A stretch of 64,000 nucleotides of DNA from the IMG/VR virus record IMGVR_UViG_3300037840_000041, positions 1 to 64,000 of that record. One strand, 5' to 3'. Below, one piece after another: positions 55,967-64,000 of the stretch. Made by a program: the position numbers and the translations under genes. Under the pieces are notes generated by a model. It saw nothing but the letters and a program-made list of their open reading frames with translations, was not told where the DNA came from and ran no database searches. Origin of the DNA: a virus. The stretch's first letter is position 1. Each line of letters begins with the position of its first letter.

Positions 55967-58900
55967 TCAGTAGCCTTCTACAACAGTGGTGACGCCGTTC
56001 ACGGCGATAGTCGTGCCGGTATGATCGACCATGTGGAAGGTCAATTGCGAGAGCGTCAGCAAGTCGATGACATAGTTTGCGTCGGCCGAACCAGACCAGC
56101 TCATTGAGACAACCGGGAGCGGATGATTTGATGTGCCGCCCACCAAGGGGCCACCGTTGAACGGCTTCGACAGGATCGCATCGTCCGGCATGAACACGAT
56201 TGTCAATCCTGCGGTAGTGACGTTGTTGCCGACGTAGTGATCGACCCGAGCGGGGATCGAGGCCTGCACCACGAGAGATGTGAGATAGGCGATGATGTTT
56301 TGTGTCGTCGTACTGAAGATCGCCCGATACTCGATATATTGCGCGCGGTAGACGCCCGGTACGTATCTCTGCCAGGCACCCCATTCGACTCCCGCATTGA
56401 AAAGGTCCGGGACATCGGTTGTATTAAACATGTCGGTCGGCGAGAACATATCGTTCAACGATGCCGATGCGGTTCTGACTTCGATCCACACGTCGACGAA
56501 CTGCCCACCTGCGGCATTGAGCACGTCAGGATCATTCAGAAAATCTGGATTGGAAAGAACGTCGGTGCCCACCGGGATGCCGGCCGATGTCCAAGTGATA
56601 TTGAGGTAGACGTCGGCGACATAGCCGACATTGAGTCCGAGTGACGGATCGGCGGTATATGTGCCGCTCGTCGCCAGCGTGCCTAGATTCAAGATATCGG
56701 GTTCGGTGAGAATGCTCGGATCGGTCAGGACATCTCCGGTCCCGGTCAACCTCAGCAGCGCGGTGGGGTTTGTCCCTTCTGATCCCACGTTGATGTAAGT
56801 CCCGATCCATCCAGCCGCCTGAAAATCAGTCGTCTGGATGATGTTCGTCGTCAGCATGTTGCCTTGTATCGTAATCGACTCGGCGGTCTCGCCATAGACG
56901 ATCAAACCAGCAACAGGCTGACAGGTCGGCATGATCCAATAGGTATCGGCACCGAAGCAAATGAAGGGCGGGTGAGCGACCGACCCGAGGTCTTGCCCGC
57001 CGGCGAAGCTCGTTCCTTTCCTGATGATGTAGCGAATGCCTGTTCGGAAGTCGCTAATCTCCTGCCACCACATCTCGGTGAACTGGTCCTTAAAGACCGT
57101 TCTAACCTCGGTGACCGCAGGAAGCGGCGAAGCCAGTGCAGCGCCGGTGATGACATACGCATAGGCCGGGACATCAGCGAGAGTGTTCGGCGTGACGCCC
57201 CAAATGTTGAACGGCAAAAACTTCAGATAGATCGTCGCGCCGATCCGCGTTTGATCGTAGGGCACTCGCAAGATGCCGTTGTCGAGCCGCGCGAAGCTTG
57301 CGCCGATTGCATGATTGACGATCGAGGACTCGGTGCCGTAGGCCCCTCGCACAAGGTATGTCAGATTATAGGCGTCCGTCCCCGTTAGGGTTGCCGTCTG
57401 ATAGGCGACGACCTCGCCGTCCACCCAGCACGCCGTATTGAGCGCCAACGCATCCGCCTGCGAACCTGACGAAAGCACGCCGCCGCTCTCAGCCAGGTTG
57501 ACCGACAGCGTGTTTACCGTGTCGATCGTCTGCCCTATCGGGTTCACCGCGATCACCGGCAGGGCCGCGGTCAGCGCCCCCATCCTCGCCGAACCATACT
57601 GTCGGCCATTCGCTATTCTGGCGAAAGGCCCGGTCGCACCGTTGTAAGAAATATAGACGTCGCAGCCACCGTACAGCGATTGATTGACGCCGGAGATCGC
57701 GGCCCACACTTCGAGGCCGCCGGCGAGCTCGTCGGTTGGCTCAAACAAGATCGGCGGATTGATCTGGCCAGGATCGGCATTGTAGTTTGGCTTGCTCCCT
57801 GAACTAGCCTGCTGGCCGTACAGCGGGGACGCGCCGGTGCCCTCGAGATATTCCTCGACCAACAGGTTAAGCGTGCGGTCCTGATTCTCGACGATGCTGA
57901 GGATGCGCACCCATTGCCGGGCCAGCCCAAGGCCGACATCGGTCAAGGTAATGATATCGCCGGGCTCCAACAGGATGAAGCGCGGTCGCACCGTCAACGC
58001 ATAGTTGTTCGCGATCTTCTCTCGACCGAGAGCAAGTTGCGCGGCCATCTGCGCGGATGATGCGCTGGTGAACCAATGCCAGGAATTGACGCCCTTTGAC
58101 CCACGCTCTCCATAAAGAAGGATCGCGCCATCATCCTGAACTTGAATTGAGGATGGATTGTAGTCGTTGGTCCGGTCGAAATATTCGACCTTGATGACGT
58201 TGTTCTGAGAACGAGCCGGTTTCTGCTGACCCGACACCGGGTCGGCGTTGACGCCGCCGAAGCTGTTCTGATTCGGTAGATAATCCGCGTCCGTCAGATC
58301 GTAGACCGGCGCCGTCGGGGGATTGTAAGATCCTTGAGCAGCGACGGTGAAATTGATGTTGACGCTGGTGCCGGCATCAAGCGGGCAGAACGAGTAAAAG
58401 CCGTTAGGGCTGAGTTCGTATTGACCTGGCAGCAACGCCGCCCACCGCGGTATTGAGACCTTTGTGAGCGGGACTAACGTGGCCGAATTAACCACGCCGA
58501 GATCGGCCACGAAGCTGGCGGCCGTTCCAGCTTGAACGTCATAGGAACCATCCGGCACAGATTGAATCACGACGACCAAGGTGCTCGGCGTGATGGCCCC
58601 GGCGACAATCGACTGGTCGCCCCGCGGCACGAGCTTGAGCACCGCCTCCGACCAAACCGGCATGACGTTGTGCGATGTCAGCAGCTCGTCGAGAAACGAC
58701 GAAGCACTTTGCTGCGATGTCATCGCGTAGGAAATCAAAAGCCCCGAGGCGATCGTATAGCCCTTGGTGTAACTCCAATCTGCGTTGTAAGCGTTTGACC
58801 AGCCGGGCACGCCATAATTGGCGTTGCCGAGAAAATCGGCGACGACGCCAGTTAGTTCGGCATCCGGGTAACCGGCTCCTGAAAGAGTCGCCGCGCCCTG

Positions 58901-59389
58901 AACCTCAAACGTCCAGTTTGGAAGTTCGGCGGATGATCCAAGATTGATCGTGCCCGGCACATAGGATGTCAGGCGATAGGCGAATGCCTGCGTCGGGTGA
59001 TTGGCGGTCAGATAGGACCATGGCAACTGCGTCTGGTCGCCGTAAAAAAAACCGAAGCCGACATTGGTCAGCGAGGTTATGGCCTTGCCGGTCCACATCA
59101 CGCCGGTCGGCGTGGCCGGTCCTTCGGTTAACGCGATCTCGAGCGATGCGGCGTAGACAAAGGATGTCCCGGAAGGGCTGCCGAAGATCCCGCCCTTTCC
59201 ACCTCCAGCACTCGAATTACTCGTAATCGCCTGGGCGATAAAATCGCCATACCAAATCAGGTTGCCGGCGAGCCTCGCGGTGCCCCACACGATCGGGCGA
59301 GCGAGCCCGATGACCGATGTCTGAACCCGAAGCGCTGTATCCGGGCCGGTTTGGGCTGCAGCTGTTCCCGAGCCAAATAAAGTGGACAT
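55967..59389 (-). CDS. Tail tip / host-specificity protein (GTA gp15-like)
   Basis: 1140 aa. N-terminal ALRVQTSVIGLARPIVWG, then phage-tail_3 segments (ARSQNNVIKVEYFDR, LEPGDIITLTDVGLGLARQW, RTLNLLVEEYLEG), and fibronectin-like strands in the C-terminal 400 residues with EILNPDVLN-type short repeats (DPSILTEPDILN, NPDFLNDPDVLN). It forms the distal tail tip hub. It follows the NlpC/P60 gene as in the gene transfer agent. The large TIM-barrel of GTA gp15 is not obvious. Confidence 0.78.
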   Translation of the reverse strand: MSTLFGSGTAAAQTGPDTALRVQTSVIGLARPIVWGTARLAGNLIWYGDFIAQAITSNSSAGGGKGGIFGSPSGTSFVYAASLEIALTEGPATPTGVMWTGKAITSLTNVGFGFFYGDQTQLPWSYLTANHPTQAFAYRLTSYVPGTINLGSSAELPNWTFEVQGAATLSGAGYPDAELTGVVADFLGNANYGVPGWSNAYNADWSYTKGYTIASGLLISYAMTSQQSASSFLDELLTSHNVMPVWSEAVLKLVPRGDQSIVAGAITPSTLVVVIQSVPDGSYDVQAGTAASFVADLGVVNSATLVPLTKVSIPRWAALLPGQYELSPNGFYSFCPLDAGTSVNINFTVAAQGSYNPPTAPVYDLTDADYLPNQNSFGGVNADPVSGQQKPARSQNNVIKVEYFDRTNDYNPSSIQVQDDGAILLYGERGSKGVNSWHWFTSASSAQMAAQLALGREKIANNYALTVRPRFILLEPGDIITLTDVGLGLARQWVRILSIVENQDRTLNLLVEEYLEGTGASPLYGQQASSGSKPNYNADPGQINPPILFEPTDELAGGLEVWAAISGVNQSLYGGCDVYISYNGATGPFARIANGRQYGSARMGALTAALPVIAVNPIGQTIDTVNTLSVNLAESGGVLSSGSQADALALNTACWVDGEVVAYQTATLTGTDAYNLTYLVRGAYGTESSIVNHAIGASFARLDNGILRVPYDQTRIGATIYLKFLPFNIWGVTPNTLADVPAYAYVITGAALASPLPAVTEVRTVFKDQFTEMWWQEISDFRTGIRYIIRKGTSFAGGQDLGSVAHPPFICFGADTYWIMPTCQPVAGLIVYGETAESITIQGNMLTTNIIQTTDFQAAGWIGTYINVGSEGTNPTALLRLTGTGDVLTDPSILTEPDILNLGTLATSGTYTADPSLGLNVGYVADVYLNITWTSAGIPVGTDVLSNPDFLNDPDVLNAAGGQFVDVWIEVRTASASLNDMFSPTDMFNTTDVPDLFNAGVEWGAWQRYVPGVYRAQYIEYRAIFSTTTQNIIAYLTSLVVQASIPARVDHYVGNNVTTAGLTIVFMPDDAILSKPFNGGPLVGGTSNHPLPVVSMSWSGSADANYVIDLLTLSQLTFHMVDHTGTTIAVNGVTTVVEGY

Positions 59390-59402
59390 GCGCGGGGAGC
59401 CT

Positions 59403-59840
59403 CTACCATGCCGAATAAATCTTCTTTTTGGATTTCGCGATTATCCCGAATTCGGTCTCGTTGCCTTCGACGACGCACCTGTCCGGCGCGTAAGCGTGAA
59501 TGATTCGAAGCGGCTCGACCTGGGAGACGATCGCGCCATGCGCAAATTGCTTGCCCTGAAAATAAAGGACGATATCACCGATCTTGGGCTCGGTGACTTC
59601 CTTGCCGCCGTTGTTGGTGATCGCGGTCTCGTAAAGCGGCTCGGTGCTGTGAAGATGCCATTGATCGGAATACTGCCCGACGTCGATCGGTGGCCTCACG
59701 CCTGCCTCGGTGAAGGCCAGCGAGATCAGTGTGGCGCAATCGACGCCGACTCCCTTGAGCTTGGCGTTCGATCGGTAGGGAGTAGCGATATAGCTGCGGG
59801 CGGCCGTGACAACTGCGGCGCGCTGCTGATCTTCGGTCAT
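59403..59840 (-). CDS. NlpC/P60 peptidase of the tail tip (GTA gp14-like)
   Basis: 145 aa. ATPYRSNAKLKGVGVDCATL gives the catalytic Cys (about residue 35), with QFAHGAIV supplying the His and a later polar residue. It probably opens the peptidoglycan during DNA entry. Located between the DUF2163-like and large tip genes, as in GTA tail modules. Confidence 0.85.
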   Translation of the reverse strand: MTEDQQRAAVVTAARSYIATPYRSNAKLKGVGVDCATLISLAFTEAGVRPPIDVGQYSDQWHLHSTEPLYETAITNNGGKEVTEPKIGDIVLYFQGKQFAHGAIVSQVEPLRIIHAYAPDRCVVEGNETEFGIIAKSKKKIYSAW

Positions 59841-59862
59841 TTAAGAATACCAAGGTTTGAAA

Positions 59863-60765
59863 TTACAAACTGGTTTCGGGGGCAGGTATTAAGGTGAAGC
59901 CCCCATGATTCAGCACGTTGCCGAACCTTGTGCATGTCGCCACCGTCTTGTCGCAGCCAGGATAGATCGTCGCCAGATCACCCGGCGCTACCGTCCACGG
60001 CATCGGCGCCAACAATGTCAGTGCGCCGGTCGCTCCGATCGACGTGCGGATCATCATCCGTAGCCCAGCGTTCAGGCCAGATGTGAATGCGATATTGCCG
60101 AGTGCGTAGTAGCCGTCCGCCCGAGTCAGGTCGTTCATCGCGAACTGTTGCGTCGATGTCACCGCGCCGATCGTCACCGCCTCGGCAAACGCCGCTGCAT
60201 TCAATGTGCACTGCGGACTGAAAAGAGCATACCGGCATTCGACCGTGAACAGGTTGCGCGGCATGTCGATGTCGAGCAGTTCAAGCGGGCTGTTGATGTT
60301 GATCTGGATTGAGCTTCGGCCGAAGTCGATCTCCGCTACCCGACCGAAGAACACATTCACTAGACCGACAGGAACCAGCGATAACGTCGGCGTGGCGGGC
60401 CACGCTGCCACATATCCGCGGTCAACGCGGACCATCGCCTCTTGCATGATCCCGGCGCGGACGGCGGATGCCCACGGGAGTGAACCGATCATATCGGTCG
60501 TACGCGGCATCACCGTGACAGCCCACGTTCCAACATTGAACCCGGAAGTCCAACTCGCACGCGGGCCTGAGTCCGTCGCCTCATCGATCGGGATGCCGCC
60601 ATTTCTCGCCGACAGCCATGTGTTGCCGCCGAACACAATGTCGAACGGGCATGTCGAATAGCGAAGCACGAAGCCCGAGGTCAGCGTGAAGGTATAGAGA
60701 TCGAACTGCTCGAACGGCTGGTCAGTCGAAAACAGCGTGAGCAGTGCCGAGTTCGCCGACTTCAT
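59863..60765 (-). CDS. DUF2163/BR0599-type tail protein (GTA gp13-like)
   Basis: 300 aa from ATG 60765 (ATGA overlap). VLRYSTCPFDIVFGGNTWLS near the start, INSPLELLDIDMPRNLF in the middle and CRYALFSPQCTL, then PGCDKTVATCTRFGN at the end: the Cys pairs of the BR0599 domain. It is the baseplate-hub component of GTA-like tails. Confidence 0.85.
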   Translation of the reverse strand: MKSANSALLTLFSTDQPFEQFDLYTFTLTSGFVLRYSTCPFDIVFGGNTWLSARNGGIPIDEATDSGPRASWTSGFNVGTWAVTVMPRTTDMIGSLPWASAVRAGIMQEAMVRVDRGYVAAWPATPTLSLVPVGLVNVFFGRVAEIDFGRSSIQININSPLELLDIDMPRNLFTVECRYALFSPQCTLNAAAFAEAVTIGAVTSTQQFAMNDLTRADGYYALGNIAFTSGLNAGLRMMIRTSIGATGALTLLAPMPWTVAPGDLATIYPGCDKTVATCTRFGNVLNHGGFTLIPAPETSL

Positions 60766-61394
60766 TGCTGCACCGTCGAGAACTTGACGGACTTCGCCTC
60801 CCACAGGCCTTTCCCATTCAATCTGGTGAACTGCGAAAACTCCTGGGCGTCTTGGTCGAAGCGGCACAGCCAATTGTAGGAAAAATCTGCTGTGACCACC
60901 CGGCCGGCGACAACCGGCACCACAAACCTGATACCATAGTTAGTGCCGTAGTTTGATGTCGATAGGATGCTGTACCCTGTGGTGAGCGGCTGCGCGATGC
61001 CATTGATGTAAACGACCAAGCCTGCAGCAATCGCATCCTGAATCGGGTCGGCTACACCGACCATCGTGCGAACAAAACCAAAATCCGTCGTGGTGCCATC
61101 GCCGACGCCGAGCGATTGTCCCGTAACCTGATTGTCGTCCGGATCATTGAAGTGGAACGGCAGGCCCTTCCCAAGACGGGCCTGATAAAACGACATCAGC
61201 GTTTGGATCTCGAGCGTCGCATTATCGGCCCGCAAGAACTCAAACGGTAGATCGTAGCTATAGACCGCATAGGGCTGCGGCGATTGCGTCGTCGAATTGC
61301 CGGCGACGGCCTTGTGTTCGATCGTCTGGAACGTCGGGGAACGCTTGACCGGGAAGGACAAGCCCGGAAGCGTAGGAAAGGTGGGGAACGCCAT
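60762..61394 (-). CDS. DUF2460-type distal tail protein (GTA gp12-like)
   Basis: 210 aa. FPVKRSPTFQTIEHKAVAGN opens the family; then YSYDLPFEFLRAD, PFHFNDPDDNQV and TTGYSILSTSN, ending FRSSFDQDAQEFSQFTRL-like residues. Works as the distal tail ring. It starts at the tape-measure stop (TAATG). Confidence 0.88.
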   Translation of the reverse strand: MAFPTFPTLPGLSFPVKRSPTFQTIEHKAVAGNSTTQSPQPYAVYSYDLPFEFLRADNATLEIQTLMSFYQARLGKGLPFHFNDPDDNQVTGQSLGVGDGTTTDFGFVRTMVGVADPIQDAIAAGLVVYINGIAQPLTTGYSILSTSNYGTNYGIRFVVPVVAGRVVTADFSYNWLCRFDQDAQEFSQFTRLNGKGLWEAKSVKFSTVQQ

Positions 61395-63505
61395 TATCGA
61401 GAACTCGGGTTCATGGCCATATGGCCATTAAGAGCCTGAGCCATCGTGCTGGCGTAGGTGCGGAACAGCCCGGCGATCGACGGCCCATCGACCATCATGC
61501 CGTGGAAGTGGACGCCGCCACCGGCGAAGGCGCCACCGCCCTCAGCCATATCACGGAAGGCCTGCGCGGCCGGCGCCGGCAGAACCGTCTCGTTGTCGTG
61601 CAGTTGCCACAGGCCGCCGCTGACCTGATAGGCACCTGTCTCCGCTGATGCCACTGCCATCGTTGTTGCCGCAGCATCGACCTCGGCCGATACGCCCAAC
61701 GCGGCGGCGGGCGCGCCAGGCCCGAGAAGTGGTGCGAAGAACGCCGCAGCACCGGCATAGACCTGCGCGACTTTCTGCTGGATCGAAGCGAGCGCCGATG
61801 GCACCTGTGCGGCGGTAGCCGCCGCGGCTGCGGCCGTGCTCTCGACAGTGGCGGCTTTGTCGGCGGTCGCCATCGTCAGCTTCCCGACAGCCCACTGCAC
61901 CACCATCTTCTCGACCGCCTGGATGAAGGCGATAACCAAGTCACCCAAGATAGATTTGAAAGCCGTTGCCCACGAAGTAGTGCCGGCGAGCAAACCACGA
62001 AGCTGCGAATTGAACGCGCTCAGAATCGTGTTGCCCATCTCCTGCCATTTAGCTTGCACGGCGGCGACGGTCTCACCATTCAGCTTGACGGTTTCGGTCG
62101 CGTAACGCTGCTCAAGCTGGGATATTTTGTTGAGCACCGTCTGCCGCTGTTCGGCAGACAGATTGCCGATCGTCAACTCTTTCTGCAGAACGTCGTATTC
62201 AAGCGCGACTTCCTCCATCGTCGCGCGCTCGACAGCCGCGATTTTCGCGCCTTGGCCGATCTGGAATTGTGCGACCGCCTGATCGAGCAAAATCTTTTGC
62301 CGAGCGAGTCCGTCTTGTAAGACTTTAACCTGATCGTCCGCAGCCTTCAGTGCGGCACTGGCCGTGTCGGCACCGAAGCCCAACGCACCGACGCTCGGCT
62401 TGTTAGACGGAGGCTTGAGCGCGCCCTGAAGCGCGAATTGTCCGGTAAGAGCGATCTTGCCCATCGCCAACAGATGCGCCCTTAGATTTTCCTGCTGCTC
62501 TTCAAAGTTGGATTTCCACGCCGCCCGGACACCATCCCAATCCAGCATAAAGAGCGCTTTGACTGCAGCGGCGGCCTTGACGATGTTGATGATCCACGAC
62601 TGAAGCAGGTAGTCCAGTTGGACTATGAGGTTCTCGAAAACCCTCCCTGATGCGGTGACCTGGGCTGCGGTGGTGATCCAGTTTTGCAACCCGGTCACGA
62701 CGATGTTGATCGATGTCGCGAAGCGCGCGACCAAAGCGGCCGACGCGCCCTCAGATGCCGATTTCAGCAACACCAAATTTCTGTGCACGCTGGTCAGCGC
62801 GTCCACCGTCTCGCCGGATAGCGTCGCGCCGACGAACGTGGCGCTTTGCTCCATCGAGACGAGGCCCTCGCGCCCCTGCGCAAGCATCGGGATCAGCGAT
62901 TGCATCCCGCGGCCGCCGAGCGCCATCAGCGCTTGGCTGAGGTTGAAATCCTGATTGAACTTCGAGGCCGCGTCGGCGATCTTCAAAATATATTCGTTTG
63001 CGTTAAGCCCGATGAAGTCCTTTGCGCTCAGGCCAAGCTTTGAGAGCGCCAGCGCCGCCGGTGAGGTCGCGCTCGTCGCCGATCGCTGAATATTCAGCGC
63101 CAAGCGCTCGACCGTCATGGTCATTGTCTCAAGCGAACCGCCGGTCGATTCCGCGACAACCTTCAGTTTGCCGACTTCCTGAGTCGAGACGCCGAGGATA
63201 GCGGCCGTCTTTTCGGTTTGCGTTCCGAGTTCGGCCATCCGCTCGATCAGCGCGATGATCTTCTCGATCGCGAACGCCGCGACGAAGCCCTCCGCGATCT
63301 CACCGAGATTGTCATGGACGGCGCGCAGCGGCGACGTCAGACCTTGGAGGGCTTCCCTGATCTGGGACATCGCCCCGCCAGTATGATCCCCGACCTCGGA
63401 TGCTTTGGACTTGATCGAGTCCAGCGACGAGTTGACCTGCTTGATCCCGCCGACCAGATCATCGATCTTCGCGCCGAAGGTTACCTGAACGGTATCGTCA
63501 GCCAT
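61394..63505 (-). CDS. Tape measure protein
   Basis: 703 aa. A helical coiled-coil N-terminus (LVGGIKQVNSSLDSIKSKAS), then hydrophobic stretches (AFAIEKIIALIERM, RGMQSLIPMLAQG), an Ala-rich central part and a C-terminal Gly/Ala end. Typical tape measure composition and place. By the usual rule of about 1.5 angstrom per residue it would set a tail near 105 nm. The long ATPase-free sequence has no lysozyme motif. Confidence 0.88.
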   Translation of the reverse strand: MADDTVQVTFGAKIDDLVGGIKQVNSSLDSIKSKASEVGDHTGGAMSQIREALQGLTSPLRAVHDNLGEIAEGFVAAFAIEKIIALIERMAELGTQTEKTAAILGVSTQEVGKLKVVAESTGGSLETMTMTVERLALNIQRSATSATSPAALALSKLGLSAKDFIGLNANEYILKIADAASKFNQDFNLSQALMALGGRGMQSLIPMLAQGREGLVSMEQSATFVGATLSGETVDALTSVHRNLVLLKSASEGASAALVARFATSINIVVTGLQNWITTAAQVTASGRVFENLIVQLDYLLQSWIINIVKAAAAVKALFMLDWDGVRAAWKSNFEEQQENLRAHLLAMGKIALTGQFALQGALKPPSNKPSVGALGFGADTASAALKAADDQVKVLQDGLARQKILLDQAVAQFQIGQGAKIAAVERATMEEVALEYDVLQKELTIGNLSAEQRQTVLNKISQLEQRYATETVKLNGETVAAVQAKWQEMGNTILSAFNSQLRGLLAGTTSWATAFKSILGDLVIAFIQAVEKMVVQWAVGKLTMATADKAATVESTAAAAAATAAQVPSALASIQQKVAQVYAGAAAFFAPLLGPGAPAAALGVSAEVDAAATTMAVASAETGAYQVSGGLWQLHDNETVLPAPAAQAFRDMAEGGGAFAGGGVHFHGMMVDGPSIAGLFRTYASTMAQALNGHMAMNPSSR

Positions 63506-63512
63506 CGCTACC

Positions 63513-63815
63513 TCACATGCTGCCGATGCCCGGGATCTTGCCGCCCGTTGTGTTCATCATCATCTGCGCCTCTTCCGGCGTACTGATGTGCTGAGGGCGG
63601 ACGACGCGCTTGACGCCAGCGAACGCGGCGACAATCTGATAGAGAGGCGGGATTTTTTCCCAGCTACGGCGAAGGGAGACAAGCTGCCTCGAATCGAAAC
63701 CATCAAGCACAGCATCGGGAAGCTGCCCCGTCTCCCTGACGATCTGAGTTATCAGGTCGTCCCAGTCTTCGATCAGTTGCTCGCGGGTTCTGCGGCCGCC
63801 GCCGCCGCTTCCCCC
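63513..63815 (-). CDS. Tail assembly chaperone, -1 frameshift extension
   Basis: About 100 codons open in the frame one base behind the upstream chaperone. No good start codon exists ahead of its conserved-looking part (REQLIEDWDDLITQIVRE), which includes W and a helix, so it is probably reached by ribosomes slipping back within the G-run at 63815-63811. The extension ends just before the tape-measure gene. This is the lambda G/GT arrangement. Site and efficiency are inferred. Confidence 0.65.
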   Translation of the reverse strand, partial: GGSGGGGRRTREQLIEDWDDLITQIVRETGQLPDAVLDGFDSRQLVSLRRSWEKIPPLYQIVAAFAGVKRVVRPQHISTPEEAQMMMNTTGGKIPGIGSM

Positions 63816-64000
63816 ACCTTGGCGATCTCCAATCCGGCGGCTTTGCCGATCACCGGGAACGCGTCGATCAATTCCGGAGGTTTGACCGGCATATCCATGA
63901 ACGCGTCAAACGTGAGGCCAGGATAGGCGCGGTGCAATCCGCAATGGACGGCCTCGTAAAGCTTCTCAAGTTGATCGCCGCCAAGGCGCATCATATCGCT
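63773..64000 (-). CDS. Tail assembly chaperone, N-terminal form (runs past right end)
   Basis: The visible 74+ residues (QLEKLYEAVHCGLHRAYPGL, FDAFMDMP, a VIGKAAGLEIAKVG end with an Ala run) form the short product; the ATG pair at 63994/63991 is inside the window but the frame is open to the edge, so the true start may be beyond it. Helical type like gene transfer agent g10.1 and TAC_N proteins. Its end overlaps the frameshifted extension. Confidence 0.65.
   Translation of the reverse strand, partial: SDMMRLGGDQLEKLYEAVHCGLHRAYPGLTFDAFMDMPVKPPELIDAFPVIGKAAGLEIAKVGEAAAAAAEPASN

Noticed and set aside
55458-56384. 308-codon leftward frame between fibre and tip genes
   Set aside because: Overlaps the start of the fibre gene and the end of the tip gene in another frame; both of those have clear family or leader features.
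1-64000. tRNA or rRNA genes, integrase, CI-type repressor
   Set aside because: Looked for and not recognised by eye; small or divergent examples could be missed without a covariance-model or profile search.

Overview
The window is almost entirely one tailed-phage genome (siphovirus type), about 60% GC by eye and densely packed with ATGA and TGATG stop/start overlaps. The likely host is an alphaproteobacterium, probably near Bradyrhizobium/Nitrobacteraceae. Clues are the tail-tip set arranged like the Rhodobacter gene transfer agent (tape measure, DUF2460-like, DUF2163-like, NlpC/P60, large tip protein), a DUF3309-type membrane peptide, a SciP-like (CtrA inhibitor) protein, and an outer-membrane protein whose mature N-terminus looks like rhizobial porins. 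No search could be run, so family names rest on recognised motifs.

Layout. From about 29.8 kb down to position 1 everything is leftward: RuvC-like resolvase, regulators, four DNA methyltransferases, primase-helicase, two small nucleases (29.8-18.9 kb); many small unknown genes (18.6-13.9 kb); then terS, terL, portal, minor head protein, protease, scaffold, decoration protein, major capsid protein and connector/neck genes (13.1-0 kb). From 30.4 to 45.7 kb everything is rightward: an early operon with an SbcC-like ATPase, a RecE-like exonuclease, RecT, a DEDD exonuclease, a large ParB-like protein, a Cro-like regulator and many small Zn-type proteins. From 64.0 down to 46.0 kb transcription is leftward again: tail chaperones with a -1 frameshift, tape measure, tail tip, two fibre-like proteins, endolysin, holin, an outer-membrane protein, an inserted IS1595-type element and small membrane proteins. 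The late operon therefore runs off the left end and re-enters at the right end. The window looks like a circularly permuted or circular genome with a short piece missing between its ends (tail terminator remainder, tail tube).

Control. Two intergenic regions (18.8 kb and 30.2 kb) share the same array of CCGGGTAC boxes at about 12-bp pitch, with an inverted box at identical distance. They sit at the head of the two leftward gene blocks and beside the start of the rightward operon, so one regulator or initiator probably acts on both. Two copies of a promoter-like leader precede the rightward genes at 30415 and 36115, each 54 nt from the ATG. A strong two-sided terminator at 45.8 kb separates the converging early and late operons.

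How the genes fit together: RecE/RecT/SbcC-like plus RuvC-like for recombination, a Toprim/AAA primase-helicase for replication, methyltransferases plus a Lar-like protein for evading restriction, SciP-like and other HTH proteins for reprogramming the host, then head, tail and lysis modules. No integrase, CI-type repressor, DNA polymerase, ParA or tRNA gene was recognised, so the lifestyle is open.
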